From NCBI GenBank assembly GCA_028753945.1, contig JAPNXP010000002.1, positions 7,502,001 to 7,566,000 of the forward strand: a stretch of 64,000 nucleotides of DNA, in the 5' to 3' direction. The notes beneath the pieces are model-generated. The model saw nothing but the letters and a program-made list of their open reading frames with translations. It did no database searches and was not told the origin of the DNA. The stretch is from Hexactinellida sp. DTS-2022. Its lineage: Eukaryota; Porifera; Hexactinellida. Below, one piece after another: positions 1 through 11,049 of the stretch (the stretch's first letter is position 1; each line of letters begins with the position of its first letter). Both the position numbers and the translations under genes were made by a program.

Positions 1-310
1 ATATGTTATTGCAGGACCACAGACCTTCTGATGGTGCTGAATTTCTGTGAATTCATAGGCAGCATTCCTAAACTCTTGGAACACCAAGAATAATTATCAG
101 AAAGTTACAAAAAATCAATCAACACTTATGAACTATCTTCAAACTCCTGATAACCATTTGAATCCTAAAATTCAATTTCCGACAATGTGAAATTGACTGA
201 GTGCAACAGCCTTAATTGATTAGTACATGATTACGAAATGATTGCGTTCGAAATTTATGAAATCCTTGGTAAAGTTATAACAAGTTTCGTTTATCGGAGG
301 ATGCGCAAAG
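1..310. other. No recognisable gene
   Basis: AT-rich sequence with no long open frame, RNA-gene signature or repeat that I can identify. An open stretch on the minus strand starting at 567 runs into the hairpin-rich patch that follows and shows no protein-family motif. Confidence 0.5.
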
Positions 311-800
311 GCTAGAGCAGAGATGCTGTGGTCCGAATATTTTATGGACCGGAAAGGAACGTCATGAATTTTGCTGGACGTTCCTGACCGGGACAAATCG
401 GATGATCCAGATATTGGATAGGTCTGGACAGGTCCAGACCGAAAACTGGTCCAAACCGATGAACTGTCCAGATCGATGAACCGGTCCAGACCTATGTACT
501 GGTCCAGAACATTATATTCCTTTCTTGGACAGTTACAGACCACATAGTAGTGGATAATTATATACACTTGTATTTATAAGATACTTATTACTTATGTGCG
601 TGTGAACAATGGGAAATAACGGATTGGAGCTGATCGTTTGTCCAATCTAGGATGAGTCCAGAACTATGAACTGTCCAGACTCCAGACTGTTATATCGTTA
701 ATTTAGTTCGGTCCAGACCGCACTTGAAAATATGCGGACCGGTCGACCTGAAACCGGTCGGTGCGGTCCGGTCCAGACCGCTGCATCTCCGGACTAGAGT
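311..800. repeat. GGTCC/GGACC hairpin-rich degenerate repeat
   Basis: The near-palindromic words GGTCC, GGACC, GGTCCAGACC and CCGGTC recur about a dozen times. Several form local inverted repeats: GGTCC and GGACC pair around 330-352, and GGAACGTC pairs with GACGTTCC around 356-386. The second half (about 690-790) is denser and more GC-rich. It resembles a degraded foldback element or MITE, but I could not define matched ends or a target duplication. Confidence 0.4.
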
Positions 801-1154
801 CCCCCTCGACAATAGTTTTGGAGAGATCAGACCATAAACGCTAGTTGATTATACAGTAAATTTTATTATTTTTTCCGAGATCCGGGAAAATCTTAAGATC
901 CGGGCACCCTCCGGACGAGGCCTTCCGAGCGATTGCTCGTAGGACACGATATCGAATCATTTAGACAACCAGTTACATTTGGTGTGTGTCAAGGTAGATC
1001 GGCTAAAAAACTAACAACAATCTCAAAGGTTCAATCAGTTCCTTTTCTGAGAATGATTTCGAGTCAAAATACAGAGTTGGCAGTAAAATTGGACAATGAT
1101 ATTGATTATTCAAGTTTTGAATGATGCGAAAATGCCTTCTAATTCTGCATTTCC

Positions 1155-1481
1155 TTGGCCTTCACGCATTGCAGCATCGAAAACTTCAACAAGTTTAGTT
1201 TTCAACAAGCAATTTACTCCTTAAAAACAATCAAATTTCAATTTGGAATATATAACCCTGTTATGCATCTACAAATTCTTCGGACAATTGTATCTGCTGA
1301 CTTGCCGATGTTCAGAAAAGAAATGGAATCATGTTTAGCAGCCGCTTTTCGAAACGATGCATCTGTGGATAGGAGCCAAAAAGATAACGAATTCGTCCTT
1401 TTGAAAATAATTGATGGTGTTGGATTGGAGGGTACAAGATTTATTGGTATTAATCCTTTGTTTTATGAGGTCTACAGATAA
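1155..1481 (+). pseudogene. Possible relic of a hAT-like transposase-derived gene
   Basis: This open stretch of 108 codons has no convincing ATG at its start; the first codon is TTG. Its C-terminal half (PMFRKEMESCL, then SVDRSQKDNEF, then a VLLK..DG...FIGI pattern) resembles, from memory, the region of hAT-derived KIAA1586-like proteins in which a D-R-T-Q-x-D block precedes a short beta strand. A shorter open stretch at 933-1124 lies upstream in the same orientation and may be part of the same relic. No zinc finger, RW motif or dimerisation domain is visible, so at most a fragment survives. It could also be chance; a protein-profile search would settle it. Confidence 0.25.
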
Positions 1482-2269
1482 TACTATGTCGTAAATAGAT
1501 TGTTCAATAAACCCACAATAATCAAAATATAGAAAATGTCATAAAATATTCTTGTGCTCAATGTACGTGTTCATTTTGAAAATTAGCGAATGTGTCTAGA
1601 ATCAAGAATCACTAATGAACTCTTGACAACAATAGGATAGGTTACGGATGGTAGGTGCTTGAATATGTTTGCTACCAAGCAATAACTCGAGTTATTAGAG
1701 TGTCTATGATGCAAATACGATATTTGAAATGGTACAAAATATATGTTAGCTCGCCTCGCCTGAAAACCAGAAACAGCTTCTCTGGGTTCCTGGATCTCTA
1801 GAGATGTAAGTATACATATTTATGTGAGTAGGAAGTTAAAACTAGTAAAATAATTGCTACTAGCTGGCTGGTAGAGGTAACAGGGTCATACATAACCAAT
1901 ATGTTGGAGGCAAAGGAAAAAGTGTGGACAAATGCATTACAGCCTCGAAGTTTATAACAACTCTGGATTCTATTTGAAATGAACTAAAGCGAATAATCTC
2001 AAAATAAAAGCAACGACCCGAAAAGTGATTTCGGTTCTATTGACTATTCAAGCAATGATAATAAATAATGTACAAAATTATTTTTTGTTTTACAAATTGA
2101 TACTATACACGTATAAGTACAAATACTGATATATATGATATGTTATATTGGGATACTTTACCTAGTTCTCAATAATAGTCGATCAGCCCTTAGGAGCTGA
2201 TTCAATAAGAGTTAGTTTTGATCAGCTGATCGGTTGTTCAACCTGCTACACCTGCTCAACAATACGTAT
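1482..2269. other. No recognisable gene
   Basis: AT-rich DNA without a supported gene. A palindromic GATCAGCTGATC lies near 2220-2231. Nothing else stands out. Confidence 0.5.
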
Positions 2270-2275
2270 AACTCC

Positions 2276-2352
2276 GAAGATCGGGGCACTCCCTCGTATC
2301 GGGGCGCTGAGCGCTTGGACGGAGGTGTCCCGATACGCGGGGTTCCACTGTA
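2276..2352 (-). mobile_element. Lone pogo/Tigger-like transposon end
   Basis: Read on the minus strand from 2352, the sequence begins TACAGTGGAACCCCGCG. This matches the style of pogo/Tigger terminal repeats (CAGTGGAACC at a TA target). Inside it CGTATCGGGG (about 2294) and TCCCGATACG (about 2328) form a hairpin. I found no matching second end nearby, so this looks like a truncated or solo end. Confidence 0.35.
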
Positions 2353-2460
2353 CCAGTAAACAGAAATATTATGGTGGAGATAGAGTTGTCAAAGTTGCGC
2401 CTAAATAAATAGGTGATTCGAACTCCACAAATGGACATGAGACCACCAAGCACAATTTGA

Positions 2461-3095
2461 TCACCACTTTGGTAATCAGGGTGACCAGATGTCTTTCCCT
2501 TGGAAGGATAGACTAATTTAGACTAATTGACTTCTTTTTTGCATCCTTTTTGTCCTTTTTTCTTATTGTCCTTATTTGTCCTTATTACATTGTTAATCTC
2601 AGGGACGCGAAGCCTTAAATTAACTACAAATGCAAAGGTCAATCCATCGGGCCGCCTGGAAATTCCGGGTAAACTCGGAGTATAGTGTTAGTAGCATGGG
2701 GACAATCCCTTCGGCCCGCCCGGACATTTCCGGGCACCCGTGCGGTTTACGACGCCTATGATCAGCTATAACTATAAATATGGCCAAACTGAAGTGTTTA
2801 TTCCGCTCTGAATTTTGTCAAGAGTTTTCTTTCTTAAATTCACAAAAAATGTTTGACAACCTGCTCCTTTCTCAAGGCATCCGCTTTCAAGAAAGAAAAT
2901 ACGACAGAGATCCCTAAACAATAGGAGTGCCATTCAACAACAACAGAGGCTGACAAGACTCAACAACTACGCCGGAGATTACGCCATGTAAATTGGCACA
3001 ATTTGGAGATTGGGCACTTGGCGTCTGCACCCAAAATAATAGGGAAGGACACCTTTCCGACTATTGGATGGTGCGTTGCCAAGATTTGTCCCCGG
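2461..3095. other. No recognisable gene
   Basis: A pyrimidine-rich low-complexity stretch (about 2520-2590, repeats of TCCTTTTTGTCCTT and TTATTGTCC) is the only structure seen. A CAGGGTGACCAGATGTC word at about 2478 resembles some DNA-transposon ends but has no partner. Confidence 0.4.
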
Positions 3096-3230
3096 TTGAG
3101 CGAAACCCTTTTGAGCGATACCCAGTTTGGCGAACTCAGTTGAGCGAAACGTAATTGAACGAAACCTAATTGAGCGAAACCTAATTGAGCGAAACCTAAT
3201 TGAGCGAAACCTAATTGGGCGAAACCGCAT
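3096..3230. repeat. 15-bp minisatellite
   Basis: About nine copies of a 15-bp unit close to TTGAGCGAAACCTAA. The last five, from about 3150, are almost perfect and the earlier ones are diverged. The array lies just upstream of the FLYWCH/MULE coding block. Confidence 0.85.
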
Positions 3231-3400
3231 TAAACAATGCTATTATTCAATGAAACCTTAGTATTGAATAAGTCTAACTGAACTATTTTTTATGCTTAGT
3301 GATGATAATGAAACACCTAAGGGATACCGTATCATACTTCATTTGTATAATTGAATTCACTATAAATTCGTTGAATTCTATCTATGAGGATATTTTCAAC

Positions 3401-4024
3401 ATGGCATCAAATTATGATACTACAAAAGAGTGTCCAGCTATTGCTTTTGAAGGCTATTCCTACAGATTTGATAAATTTGTGTCCAGTAACACAAAAAAAA
3501 GATGGCGGTGTCGTACTAGGGACTGTAATGGATGTCTATATACTGCTAACAATATAGAAAATACTAATAGCAGACTTCAAATTTCTCATCGCGATTATTG
3601 CATTCCTGACCCAGAGGGAAAATGTATTGAAAAGGTGGTATCGGATCTAAAAAGCAAAGTTCGTACACAAGTAGTCCCGATCACAGCGCTGTATGACGAA
3701 TCAGCTGCCATGCTTTCTCAATCTCCGACGATTGTATCATGCTTTCCTCTCTTCTGTCAGCTAGATTCTTCTCTTTATAGAGAGAGACTAAGTAATTTTC
3801 CTAAGCTTCCTACATCCATACTCGCTTTAGAACTGCCAAACTGTCTTTTACAAACAATTGCTGGTTCTAACTTCCATTTATATTCTTCTCCAACTAATGA
3901 TATACTTATCTTCGGGACTGAAAGTAATGTTAATAAATTATTTATGAAATCACACTGGTGTGTCGATGGAACGTTTAAAAGTGTACCTAGTTTATATATG
4001 CAACTTTTCAGTATCCACAAGTAA
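3401..4024 (+). CDS. FLYWCH zinc finger / MULE transposase, N-terminal part only
   Basis: The open frame could start earlier (ATG at 3302), but the ATG at 3401 sits in a good eukaryotic context (AACATGG) and begins the conserved region. Residues 1-65 or so form a FLYWCH-type finger: an aromatic patch, then W-R-C, R-D-C and a final H. The usual second His of the H-x-H pair is not in place (HRDYC). The rest matches the N-terminal region of MULE transposases: an L-Y-R-x-R-x-x-N block (SSLYRERLSNFPKLP), then an I-F-G-T segment, and WCVDGTFKSVPSLYMQLFSIH, which holds the first catalytic Asp. The stop codon TAA (4022-4024) lies inside a perfect GTAAGT donor at 4021-4026, so this is probably an exon end rather than a protein end. 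The rest of the DDE domain is not adjacent; a TTAA element begins 80 bp downstream. It may be a transposon piece or a domesticated gene exon. Confidence 0.75.
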   Translation: MASNYDTTKECPAIAFEGYSYRFDKFVSSNTKKRWRCRTRDCNGCLYTANNIENTNSRLQISHRDYCIPDPEGKCIEKVVSDLKSKVRTQVVPITALYDESAAMLSQSPTIVSCFPLFCQLDSSLYRERLSNFPKLPTSILALELPNCLLQTIAGSNFHLYSSPTNDILIFGTESNVNKLFMKSHWCVDGTFKSVPSLYMQLFSIHK

Positions 4025-4026
4025 GT
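4021..4026 (+). promoter_or_regulatory. Candidate 5' splice donor ending the FLYWCH/MULE exon
   Basis: The sequence CAA/GTAAGT matches the donor consensus exactly over GTAAGT and coincides with the point where similarity to MULE transposase stops. A pyrimidine-ended AG (TTTTCAG) at about 4065-4071 could be an acceptor, but the sequence after it does not continue the transposase. Confidence 0.45.
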
Positions 4027-4103
4027 TCAAGTGAATAGTTAATATGTCAGTTACTTGTGTGTAGTTTTCAGTTTGACGGATCTTATCCTGACTATTATAT
4101 AAT

Positions 4104-5504
4104 TTAACGCTGGTTCCGCCCTGTTTCGCACAAAGTTAAAAATGTTCAGATTTTTCCAATATTTTACACACAATGCGGAAGGATGTTATCTCTCGAATTG
4201 ACTTTCGTTTTCATCGAACGGTGATTATTTCCAGAGATATGAACGCTTTAAAAGGGCGGTCTTTCATTTTCTGACTCGGTTTTAAAACACGAAGGGTTTT
4301 GAACAGGGTAAATTAACTATTAATTGTGATTAGAATGTTTCTATACTCAAACATATGATAGTCCGAGGAAATCTTTGCAAAACTCAACAAAAATCTTTAT
4401 ACAAAAGTGGATATTGCAAAAGTTATAACCCTTCGGCGATCTTTAGGGTACGGATTCTTAACTAATTTGGAAATCAGAGAGGAAAAGAGATAAATTCAAG
4501 TTACACTAGTGAAAAATGATCAGCACACATGGTTTCCCATATGTAAATAATACATTTTGTGAGCCTAGGACGCATAGTATTCGAAATTGCCCTATATGGT
4601 AGTGTGAATGTTACCAATTTTGATGAAAAATGCAAATTTGTATCTACTAAACGGTATACAGAAGAACTTAGCTCTAAATAACTAATCACATTAATATATC
4701 ATCTCTAAATCATTGCAACGTCAAAAATCACTCAAAACCAAATGGTTACCTTGCTATAAAATAGAATACCCATATATGGAGGTGTCAAGTGACCATCAAA
4801 AGAGAGAAAATCCAAATTCAAAAGTGAACTAAGCTTGGTTCGAACTTTCAGACACTATCAGTGATTGAATTCCAGCTAGATGGCCTATTTTAAATCCTCC
4901 CCGAATCAATATTCTTCGCTGTAGACATGTCGAAAATTCTCTCTGGCACCTGAAAACCACCATATCTAAAAATAGACTGCCACAATTTTAAAGCTTAATT
5001 TGGGGAACTTTTATAAGTTATAACGCTGAAATTTGGAATATAGCACTATAATAAGTAAACTTAGACCTGTTACAGCCCCTATTATCCACATTTGTCCTTA
5101 ATTATTATCTGGACACCTTCTGGGAGCAAAAAAGTGGCTCAATTTGAAGAAACCGTCCGTTTCTTCGAATATTGGCCAATTCTGATGAAAAAATACACTT
5201 TTCGCTATGGTCACACACCTGGCGCGTGTAAAGGGGACATGGTAGAATGGATTTGTCGGATTACTTAATCTGCACTCTTTTTCAATTTCCCAGAAATAAG
5301 CTTTAGTACTATATTATTCCCTTAGGATCTTAAATCAAGATTTTCAGAAAAAAACTGTGCTTAGAAGGCTATTATTAGAGCGCTGATAGTCTTAAAATTG
5401 CTTATACATTCTGCTGGCCCAAACTGAAAGAATTAGCATACTAGTATAAACGGTTAGTCTGTTGTAGATATGCACTAATACAAAAAGGACGGAACCAGCG
5501 TTAA
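4104..5504 (-). mobile_element. Non-autonomous TTAA-target DNA transposon, copy 1
   Basis: A 1,401-bp element bounded by TTAA on both sides. Its inverted ends are TTAACGCTGGTTCCGCCCT on the left and TTAACGCTGGTTCCGTCCT on the right read inward. The interior has no transposase. Much of it is similar, in opposite orientation, to the element at 21522-22929. The TTAA target duplication suggests mobilisation by a piggyBac-type transposase, but the end sequence alone does not prove the superfamily. Confidence 0.75.
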
Positions 5505-5794
5505 GCAGCCAATTCAAGCAGTTCAAATTCAATAATTGTGTCAGTAAAATTAAGGAAAAGGGACAAGTAAGTTAGTTATACTCAAAGATGTTTAAATTCG
5601 AAATGTACATAATGTGTTCACATAACAGTGAAATTTGGAACTAAATGATTATATAATAATATTTCAATTATTGCATTGGTCAGCATCTAGCTGTTATAAG
5701 CTCCGATTTTCATTTGCTGTTAACAGCTTGGCTGTTTCCATCCCTGATTGTATTCCATGTTTTCTCAAATTTGTATAATTTACTGTACGCTAGT
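5505..5794. other. No recognisable gene
   Basis: AT-rich DNA between a TTAA element and a possible MITE. Nothing else is seen. It does not continue the FLYWCH/MULE coding block. Confidence 0.5.
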
Positions 5795-6263
5795 TACAGG
5801 TGAAACCTGATTTTTCTACATCAGGTTATTCCAACTAACGGTTTTTTCTAACGAATTTACTGCACTTATTATTTATTATTTATTTCGATATTATTCTTAT
5901 TTAATTTCTATCGGTTTATTCTAATTCGGGTTATTCTACTTATCGGTTTATTCTGAATATTTGTGGTGTAATAGATTCTAAATTTGACTAGTAGAATTTT
6001 CCTTGTTTTTATAACTATCGGTTTATTCTAACTCATACTTGCCAACCTAGTTCAGTCTTATCCCTGTATGGGGCTCCAATTTAGTCTCACAATCAGTAAT
6101 TTTGTCCAGTCTACAAATCCTAATCCGAATGTAATCCACCCTTATACGCCTGTACAGAACAGCCAAAATGGTTAAATCCCTTAAGTTTGGCAGATAATGT
6201 AAATATCGGTTTATTCTAACTTTAATTGTGAAGAAATGGTTTGAAAAACTGGTTTATACTGTA
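5795..6263. mobile_element. Possible old Tc1/mariner-like MITE
   Basis: It starts TACAGGTGAAACCTG and ends CTGGTTTATACTGTA, an imperfect inverted pair with TA at each side. The interior contains about five copies of a CGGTTTATTCTAA word, similar in layout to the better-defined MITE at 6361-6534. The ends have diverged, so the boundaries are uncertain. Confidence 0.35.
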
Positions 6264-6360
6264 TTAGCAAAAATGTATCCTCCACAGTCCTACTGCTGCC
6301 TCACTGCACAAATTTGGTTTGGTGAATTTATTATCTACCTACATGAATTCCAAAATTGCA

Positions 6361-6534
6361 TACAGTTGAAACCGGATATTTTTAACACCGGATATTTTTA
6401 ACAATCGGATATTTTTAACACATTTTCTTGTAAATAATTAATTATTGTTGTAAAATCGGGTATTTTTAACAATCGGATATTTTTAACAAATTTTCGTTTA
6501 AATAATGTCTTAAATATATCCGGTTTCAACTGTA
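6361..6534. mobile_element. Tc1/mariner-like MITE (174 bp)
   Basis: The ends TACAGTTGAAACCGGATAT and ATATCCGGTTTCAACTGTA are almost perfect inverted repeats, with TA at both outer edges as expected for a TA target. The interior carries five copies of a short direct repeat (CGGATATTTTTAACA type). It has no coding capacity. Confidence 0.75.
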
Positions 6535-6637
6535 CTTGGATTAATCCATTTTGGCTTTCCGAACAAGTTTACTTCTATAGGCGATTTTCTATTATCTTAA
6601 GTCAATCACATATGTATAATATTTCTATCATTGTTAT

Positions 6638-6765
6638 TACCGTATTGCTTCGAATAAACGCCTCGGTACTTATTGTTTTGGTCAGCCAAGCGTATCTTGA
6701 AAGTTTTGAAAAAACCCTAAAGATAATATCTTATTGACCCGACGCTTATTCGAAGCAGTACTGTC
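6638..6765. mobile_element. Short MITE with TGCTTCGAATAA inverted ends
   Basis: CCGTATTGCTTCGAATAA at the left pairs with CAGTACTGCTTCGAATAA read inward from the right; 15 of 18 positions agree. The element is about 128 bp with an AT-rich loop. The left edge has TA; the right edge has lost it. Confidence 0.6.
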
Positions 6766-6970
6766 ACCAATTTACTAACCCAGGATTAATGTTCTGCATA
6801 ATATATGGCATATTGATTAGTGTAGCTTATTCCAATTTATTATACAGAAGCTAAATTTGGGTTAGTATTAACATTAATTAACTAGTTGACATACCTTCGC
6901 TCCCAAATCCAAATAACAACATTTGAACTGAGATAAGTAATTGTAGTCACAGGTTTAACTTATTTTTTAG

Positions 6971-7064
6971 GAGGGTAAGGCCGCGTAGCAGCCGTTAATT
7001 GTGTTGCGTAGTGTCTAACAAGAACGAACAAAGGATGCGAAGCGACCGAGACCGAAGGGCTCGT
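6971..7064 (+). repeat. Composite repeat, GC-hairpin module
   Basis: This is one copy of the module ...TAAGGCCGC..GCCGTTAA...GCGAAGCGACCGAGACCGAAGGGCTCGTA. The same module recurs at 10519, 53364 (minus), 54178 (minus), 60470 (minus), 61276 (minus) and 63556. In the best copies GGCCGC/GCGGCC and GTCGC/GCGAC form hairpins with 3-base loops. Confidence 0.8.
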
Positions 7065-7229
7065 AATTTACTCTCCATTGTTCTCGTGTTTGTGTTAGTG
7101 TATTAAAGAAAATGAACATTAGTTTACAAATTTATATTTCTCCTAAGAGTATTGATTTCATATAAGGCACAACATCTACTAAAGGGGGTGCTCCATCTCA
7201 GTACTATGTAGGATTATTAAATTGTGTCG

Positions 7230-7503
7230 ATTTCGCTCTCAGAGACCCAGACACAGGGGGATACACGGAGATTGCTCTCAGGGACCCAGACACGGGGGGA
7301 TACACGGAGATCGCTCTCAGGGACCCAGACACGAGGGGATATGCGGAGATCGCTCTCATGGACCCAGAAACGGGGGGATACACGGAGATCGCACTCAGGG
7401 ACCCAGACACGGGGGGATACACGGAGATCGCTCTCAGGTACCCAGACACGGGGGGATACACGGAGATCGCTCTCACGGACCCATATACCGGGAGATATCC
7501 GGA
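7230..7503. repeat. 39-bp minisatellite
   Basis: About 6.5 copies of a 39-bp unit containing ACCCAGACACGGGGGG, ATACACGGAG and ATCGCTCTC. Since 39 is a multiple of three, several frames on both strands stay open; these are not genes. The last copy runs directly into another fragment of the composite GC-hairpin module. Confidence 0.92.
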
Positions 7504-8030
7504 CGCGAAGCGACCGAGATCGAAGGACTCGTATATTATAAGCGAAATTGTTGTGTGTGTGTTTGTGTGTGTGTTTGTGTGTGTGTTTGTCCAGAATTAA
7601 TTGAAAAGACTACGAGTCCTAGAAAGTTGAAAATTTGTATTTAGGGGTAACTTTGTACTGCGACAACGATCAATTGGTTTTTGAAGAGAATTACTTACAT
7701 TAGAAGGTGACAAAATTTATTAGCCAATTAAATTCGAGGGTTGTTAGCGTAGATTAGAAGATTTCATCAATTAGTATAAATAGATTGTGCATAATAGAAA
7801 TATTTTCTGAGGCTCCAATTTGATTGATTGAAAATTAATGCATTTAGCCAATCAATATTTTGTCTATTCTATTGCCTGTTTTTCTTTTAGTATTATTCTG
7901 ATTCGAGCTTTCTTATCGTGCAACTGAAATTTATTGAGCTATTAAAACTCATTATTAATGTAATTGCTTTTGGGGAGGGAATTGTATCGCGTAGTGCCTA
8001 ACACGAACGAAAAAAAGTCGCGAAATGTTA
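7504..8030 (+). repeat. Composite dispersed repeat: (GT/TTTG)n, linker and AT-rich arm
   Basis: It starts with a partial GC-hairpin module (GACGCGAAGCGACCGAGA), then a (TG)n/TTTG microsatellite, then a block with CCAGAATTAATTGAAAAGAC and GCGACAACGATCAATTGG, then an AT-rich arm ending near a second partial module (AATTGTATCGCGTAGTGCC). The whole run reappears as its reverse complement at about 60476-60870 and 61090-61690. No coding capacity is seen. Confidence 0.75.
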
Positions 8031-8345
8031 TGATAGGTAGACAAGTATGCTGAATTCGAATTTCGCATTTAGAAATTTGAAATATAAAAATTTGTTGTCT
8101 ACACAAAAAGGTAACAAAATAATGAAAATACAAAATTAAACCAGAAGTTAGCTTTCAACGGGTATTATTAGGTAAATAAGTAGTAGACTGATTTCGAATT
8201 TCGCATTTATAAATTTCTAATATGAATATTTGTTGTTGTTGTTGACACAAATAAGTAAACAAATTAATGAAAATTCAAAATCAACCCAGAAGTTTGCTTT
8301 AACAGGTATTATAGGTAAACAAGTACGGTATGCTAAACACGAATT
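8031..8345 (+). repeat. Tandem repeat of about 142 bp, diverged copies
   Basis: Just over two units carrying AAGTATGCTGAA, GAATTTCGCATTTA, TTGTTGTTGTTGACACAAA and AGAAGTTAGCTTTCAACGG. It is the same family as the six-unit array at 62690-63525 and the minus-strand copies at 53475-53870. Confidence 0.75.
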
Positions 8346-8466
8346 TCGCATTTATAATTGAAGTAACCAATCAAACTTAAGTTGAAGTAACCAATTATTG
8401 GTGCGAGGATAGTCTCGATTAAAAAATACCAAACTAATAAAAATATAGAATTATTACTTACTAGGT

Positions 8467-10518
8467 TTAAGGGTGCTCTGTACTGATATTTTGACACCCG
8501 ACGACCTAATGGTTTTATTGCGTTTTTGGATAGTACTAATATATCTAAGATATCCCTGAAAATATTAGAGTTCTACTATGTATATATCCTTAGTTATGAA
8601 CTAGACAATGTCAATATAGGCCTAATCCATACTAGCCAAATATTTACAAAAAATTTTTATGTTAGTTTTTAGCGCGAAACATGTCAATTATAAAATATAC
8701 CTGAGTCAATACTCAATGTTTTAAATCGAACCGAAATATGCTTTTTCTTTAATCTACTCTATGTTATTGTCATTTTTGTGAAATTGGTCAAAAAAACCCC
8801 ACTATTTTTCATTAAAAGTATACTAATTCAATTTTTTTGTATTATATTGCCAAAACTGCCCGCTTTTAAAACATGCGCCTACATATACTGAGCATTTTAA
8901 AAAAAAGTTTGACTTTCTAGAATAAAAATTCACTTTTTTACATCCATATGCCCAAATGGTCTTTTTTTACACCTTCATAATTAGCATTTAATTAATTTGT
9001 GTCGAAGTGGCTGAGTCCAGAATATGAAAGTGCGAAGAAAAGGAGTTCCTAAACTGCATAAAATAGATAATGTCATTTGAAATTGAATTAGACTATTTTT
9101 AGCAATTTAGAGCTAAGCTCTATCTCATTTGGATCAGAAGTTGGATTTTTGTCACCCTTTTAACATATTGCCACTTTGACACCACCATATTTGGGCATTT
9201 GAAATCAGAACACATCATTCGAATTATAATATAATCCCAAAAGTTTATCCAATGAGTAAGAAATAGTATCATGATGTGACTAGAATTTTAGAGCTAGTCT
9301 CTGCTGTCCAGAGATCAAGAGTTACAAAATTTGATTCGTCATCAAAATTGGGCACATCAAATTACCATATATGGTAATGTTAAAAAGTGTGACACCTAGA
9401 GTCCTAAAATGTATTATAAACGTATAGAAAGTCAGGTATTTACAGTATTTTCTAATGCCTATGATCATTTTATCTCAAAGCGTTTCTGAAATATCAACAG
9501 GTGTGAAATGTCAGATTTTTTGCCCCCTTCTGTGGCCCAAAAGTCCATAACTTATCGAATAATGATTGGATCGTGTTGTGTAACGTCTCATTTTGTGCGC
9601 AAATGCTATTTCCATATTTGTATTACCAAATTGGTGTTTTATATAATACATTATTGTATATTTGAGGGCCTTGAGGTGTGAAAATATGACAGAACAGACA
9701 AAACCATAGTCATAAATTGGTCATAACTCATGATATAATATTGTAAAAGTGTTGAAAACAAATGCTACGCATAGATAAGAAGCTGGCGCATTTTTATGAA
9801 GAATAACAGAATTATTCTGCTGTCCAATTTCCCACAGTAATATATGATCACCGGGTACTTGCATACCCTTCATATTCTTTTATGCCCCTAATTTCCTAAT
9901 TTTTGACATATTCCTGAACTTTTTGACGTGAACCTGTATATTTTGACCTGTAGATTCCGAAATTTTTAATTTTGGGAACAATATATGGCAGTGTAGAATT
10001 TTATCACCTCTTTTGATGTTGAAATTCGGAAAAATTCGTGGGCCGCAGCCTTAGAATGCTTATAAAACCAAAAATAATAATCAGAAAGTCAAAAAATTTC
10101 TCTGGGGTAACACATGATACATCCTCAGACCCTTGAACTAGAATTGAAAAATTTTTCTTCTAACATTTTATAACGATAGTTTAGTGCACGACTGCGTTTT
10201 ATGATTATTTTGAAAAAATGCCCTTTAGCATCGTTTCTTCTGCAAAAATAAATAAAATAAAAATTATTACTGAGAGGAAATAGTCTCATAATAATATGTT
10301 CAAAAATTCGAAAAGATTCAACAATTTTTGAAAAAATGTCATGCCCATATAAGGAAGTCGACGTCTTATTTTATTAAAAATCACCATCTTGATTGAAAAT
10401 CAAGAAAAAAAAAATCTTAGAAGTCAATCTCTATCTCATCTAGAGTATTCCTAGTAGTAAATTATGCAATTCTGAGATTCACCGTGAACGCCCGAATATC
10501 AATACAGAATACCCTTAA
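8467..10518. mobile_element. TTAA-target DNA transposon, 2.05 kb, non-coding
   Basis: TTAA at 8467-8470 and 10515-10518 bound inverted ends TTAAGGGTGCTCTGTACTGA and TTAAGGGTATTCTGTATTGA (read inward). The 2,052-bp interior has no long open frame. Parts near 9290-9480 are recognisably similar to the interior of the elements at 4104 and 21522, so these are probably related families. The GGGT start and TTAA target fit a piggyBac-like origin. Confidence 0.7.
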
Positions 10519-10604
10519 AGAGGAGTAAGGCCGCATAGCTGCAGTTAACTTGAGGTGTGTAGCACCGATCTGTCGCCACGCGACCGAGACTGAAGGGTTC
10601 ATAT
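10519..10604 (+). repeat. Composite repeat, GC-hairpin module
   Basis: GAGGAGTAAGGCCGCATAG, GTTAACTTGAGGTG and GCGACCGAGACTGAAGGG match the copies elsewhere. It directly abuts the right TTAA of the preceding transposon, so that transposon probably inserted beside or into a composite repeat. Confidence 0.8.
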
Positions 10605-10659
10605 AAGTTGAATATTGCGTGACACTGAAACTAGTTAATCCTACAGTTTAATCATTAAT

Positions 10660-10975
10660 TAATAGGGGGTGGAAAATATGGGGAGGTTGAACCCTGAAGC
10701 GTCAGGGGTTGACTGCAATTGGGGAAGATATTTAATGGGTGAGGTTGTAATTTGGGGGTATAGAATGGCTGAGTTCGGATTTCGGGGTTGTCGAATGGCT
10801 GAGGTGCGAATTCGGGGGTAAATATTTGGTTAGGTAGGAAAGGCTGGAATCGGGGAGGAATGCTCGCTGCGGCGCGGGTAGAAAGGGCGTCATGATGCGG
10901 GAATCATGGAGGAATGCTGACTGCGGTGGCTGCGGCGCGGGTGGAAAGGGCGTCATGAGCGCAGATAGATAGGGT
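10660..10975. repeat. Degenerate G-rich direct repeats
   Basis: Words such as AATGGCTGAGGT, TTCGGGGGTA and GGCGCGGGT..AAAGGGCGTCATGA recur at loose spacing. It looks like an old minisatellite. Open frames here are repeat artefacts. Confidence 0.5.
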
Positions 10976-11049
10976 GCAAAGGGGGTTCACTGAAGAGTGA
11001 AATCATTTTGATCATTCTGACCAGGGGATAGCACAATTTCGGGGATAAT

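Noticed and set aside
4501..4689. About 62-codon stretch conserved between the TTAA elements at 4104 and 21522 (counterpart 22342-22557)
   Set aside because: Conservation follows from both being copies of one element. The related region near 9290-9420 has stops in this frame.
7204..7644. Several overlapping open frames on both strands
   Set aside because: They translate the 39-bp minisatellite, whose unit length is a multiple of three.
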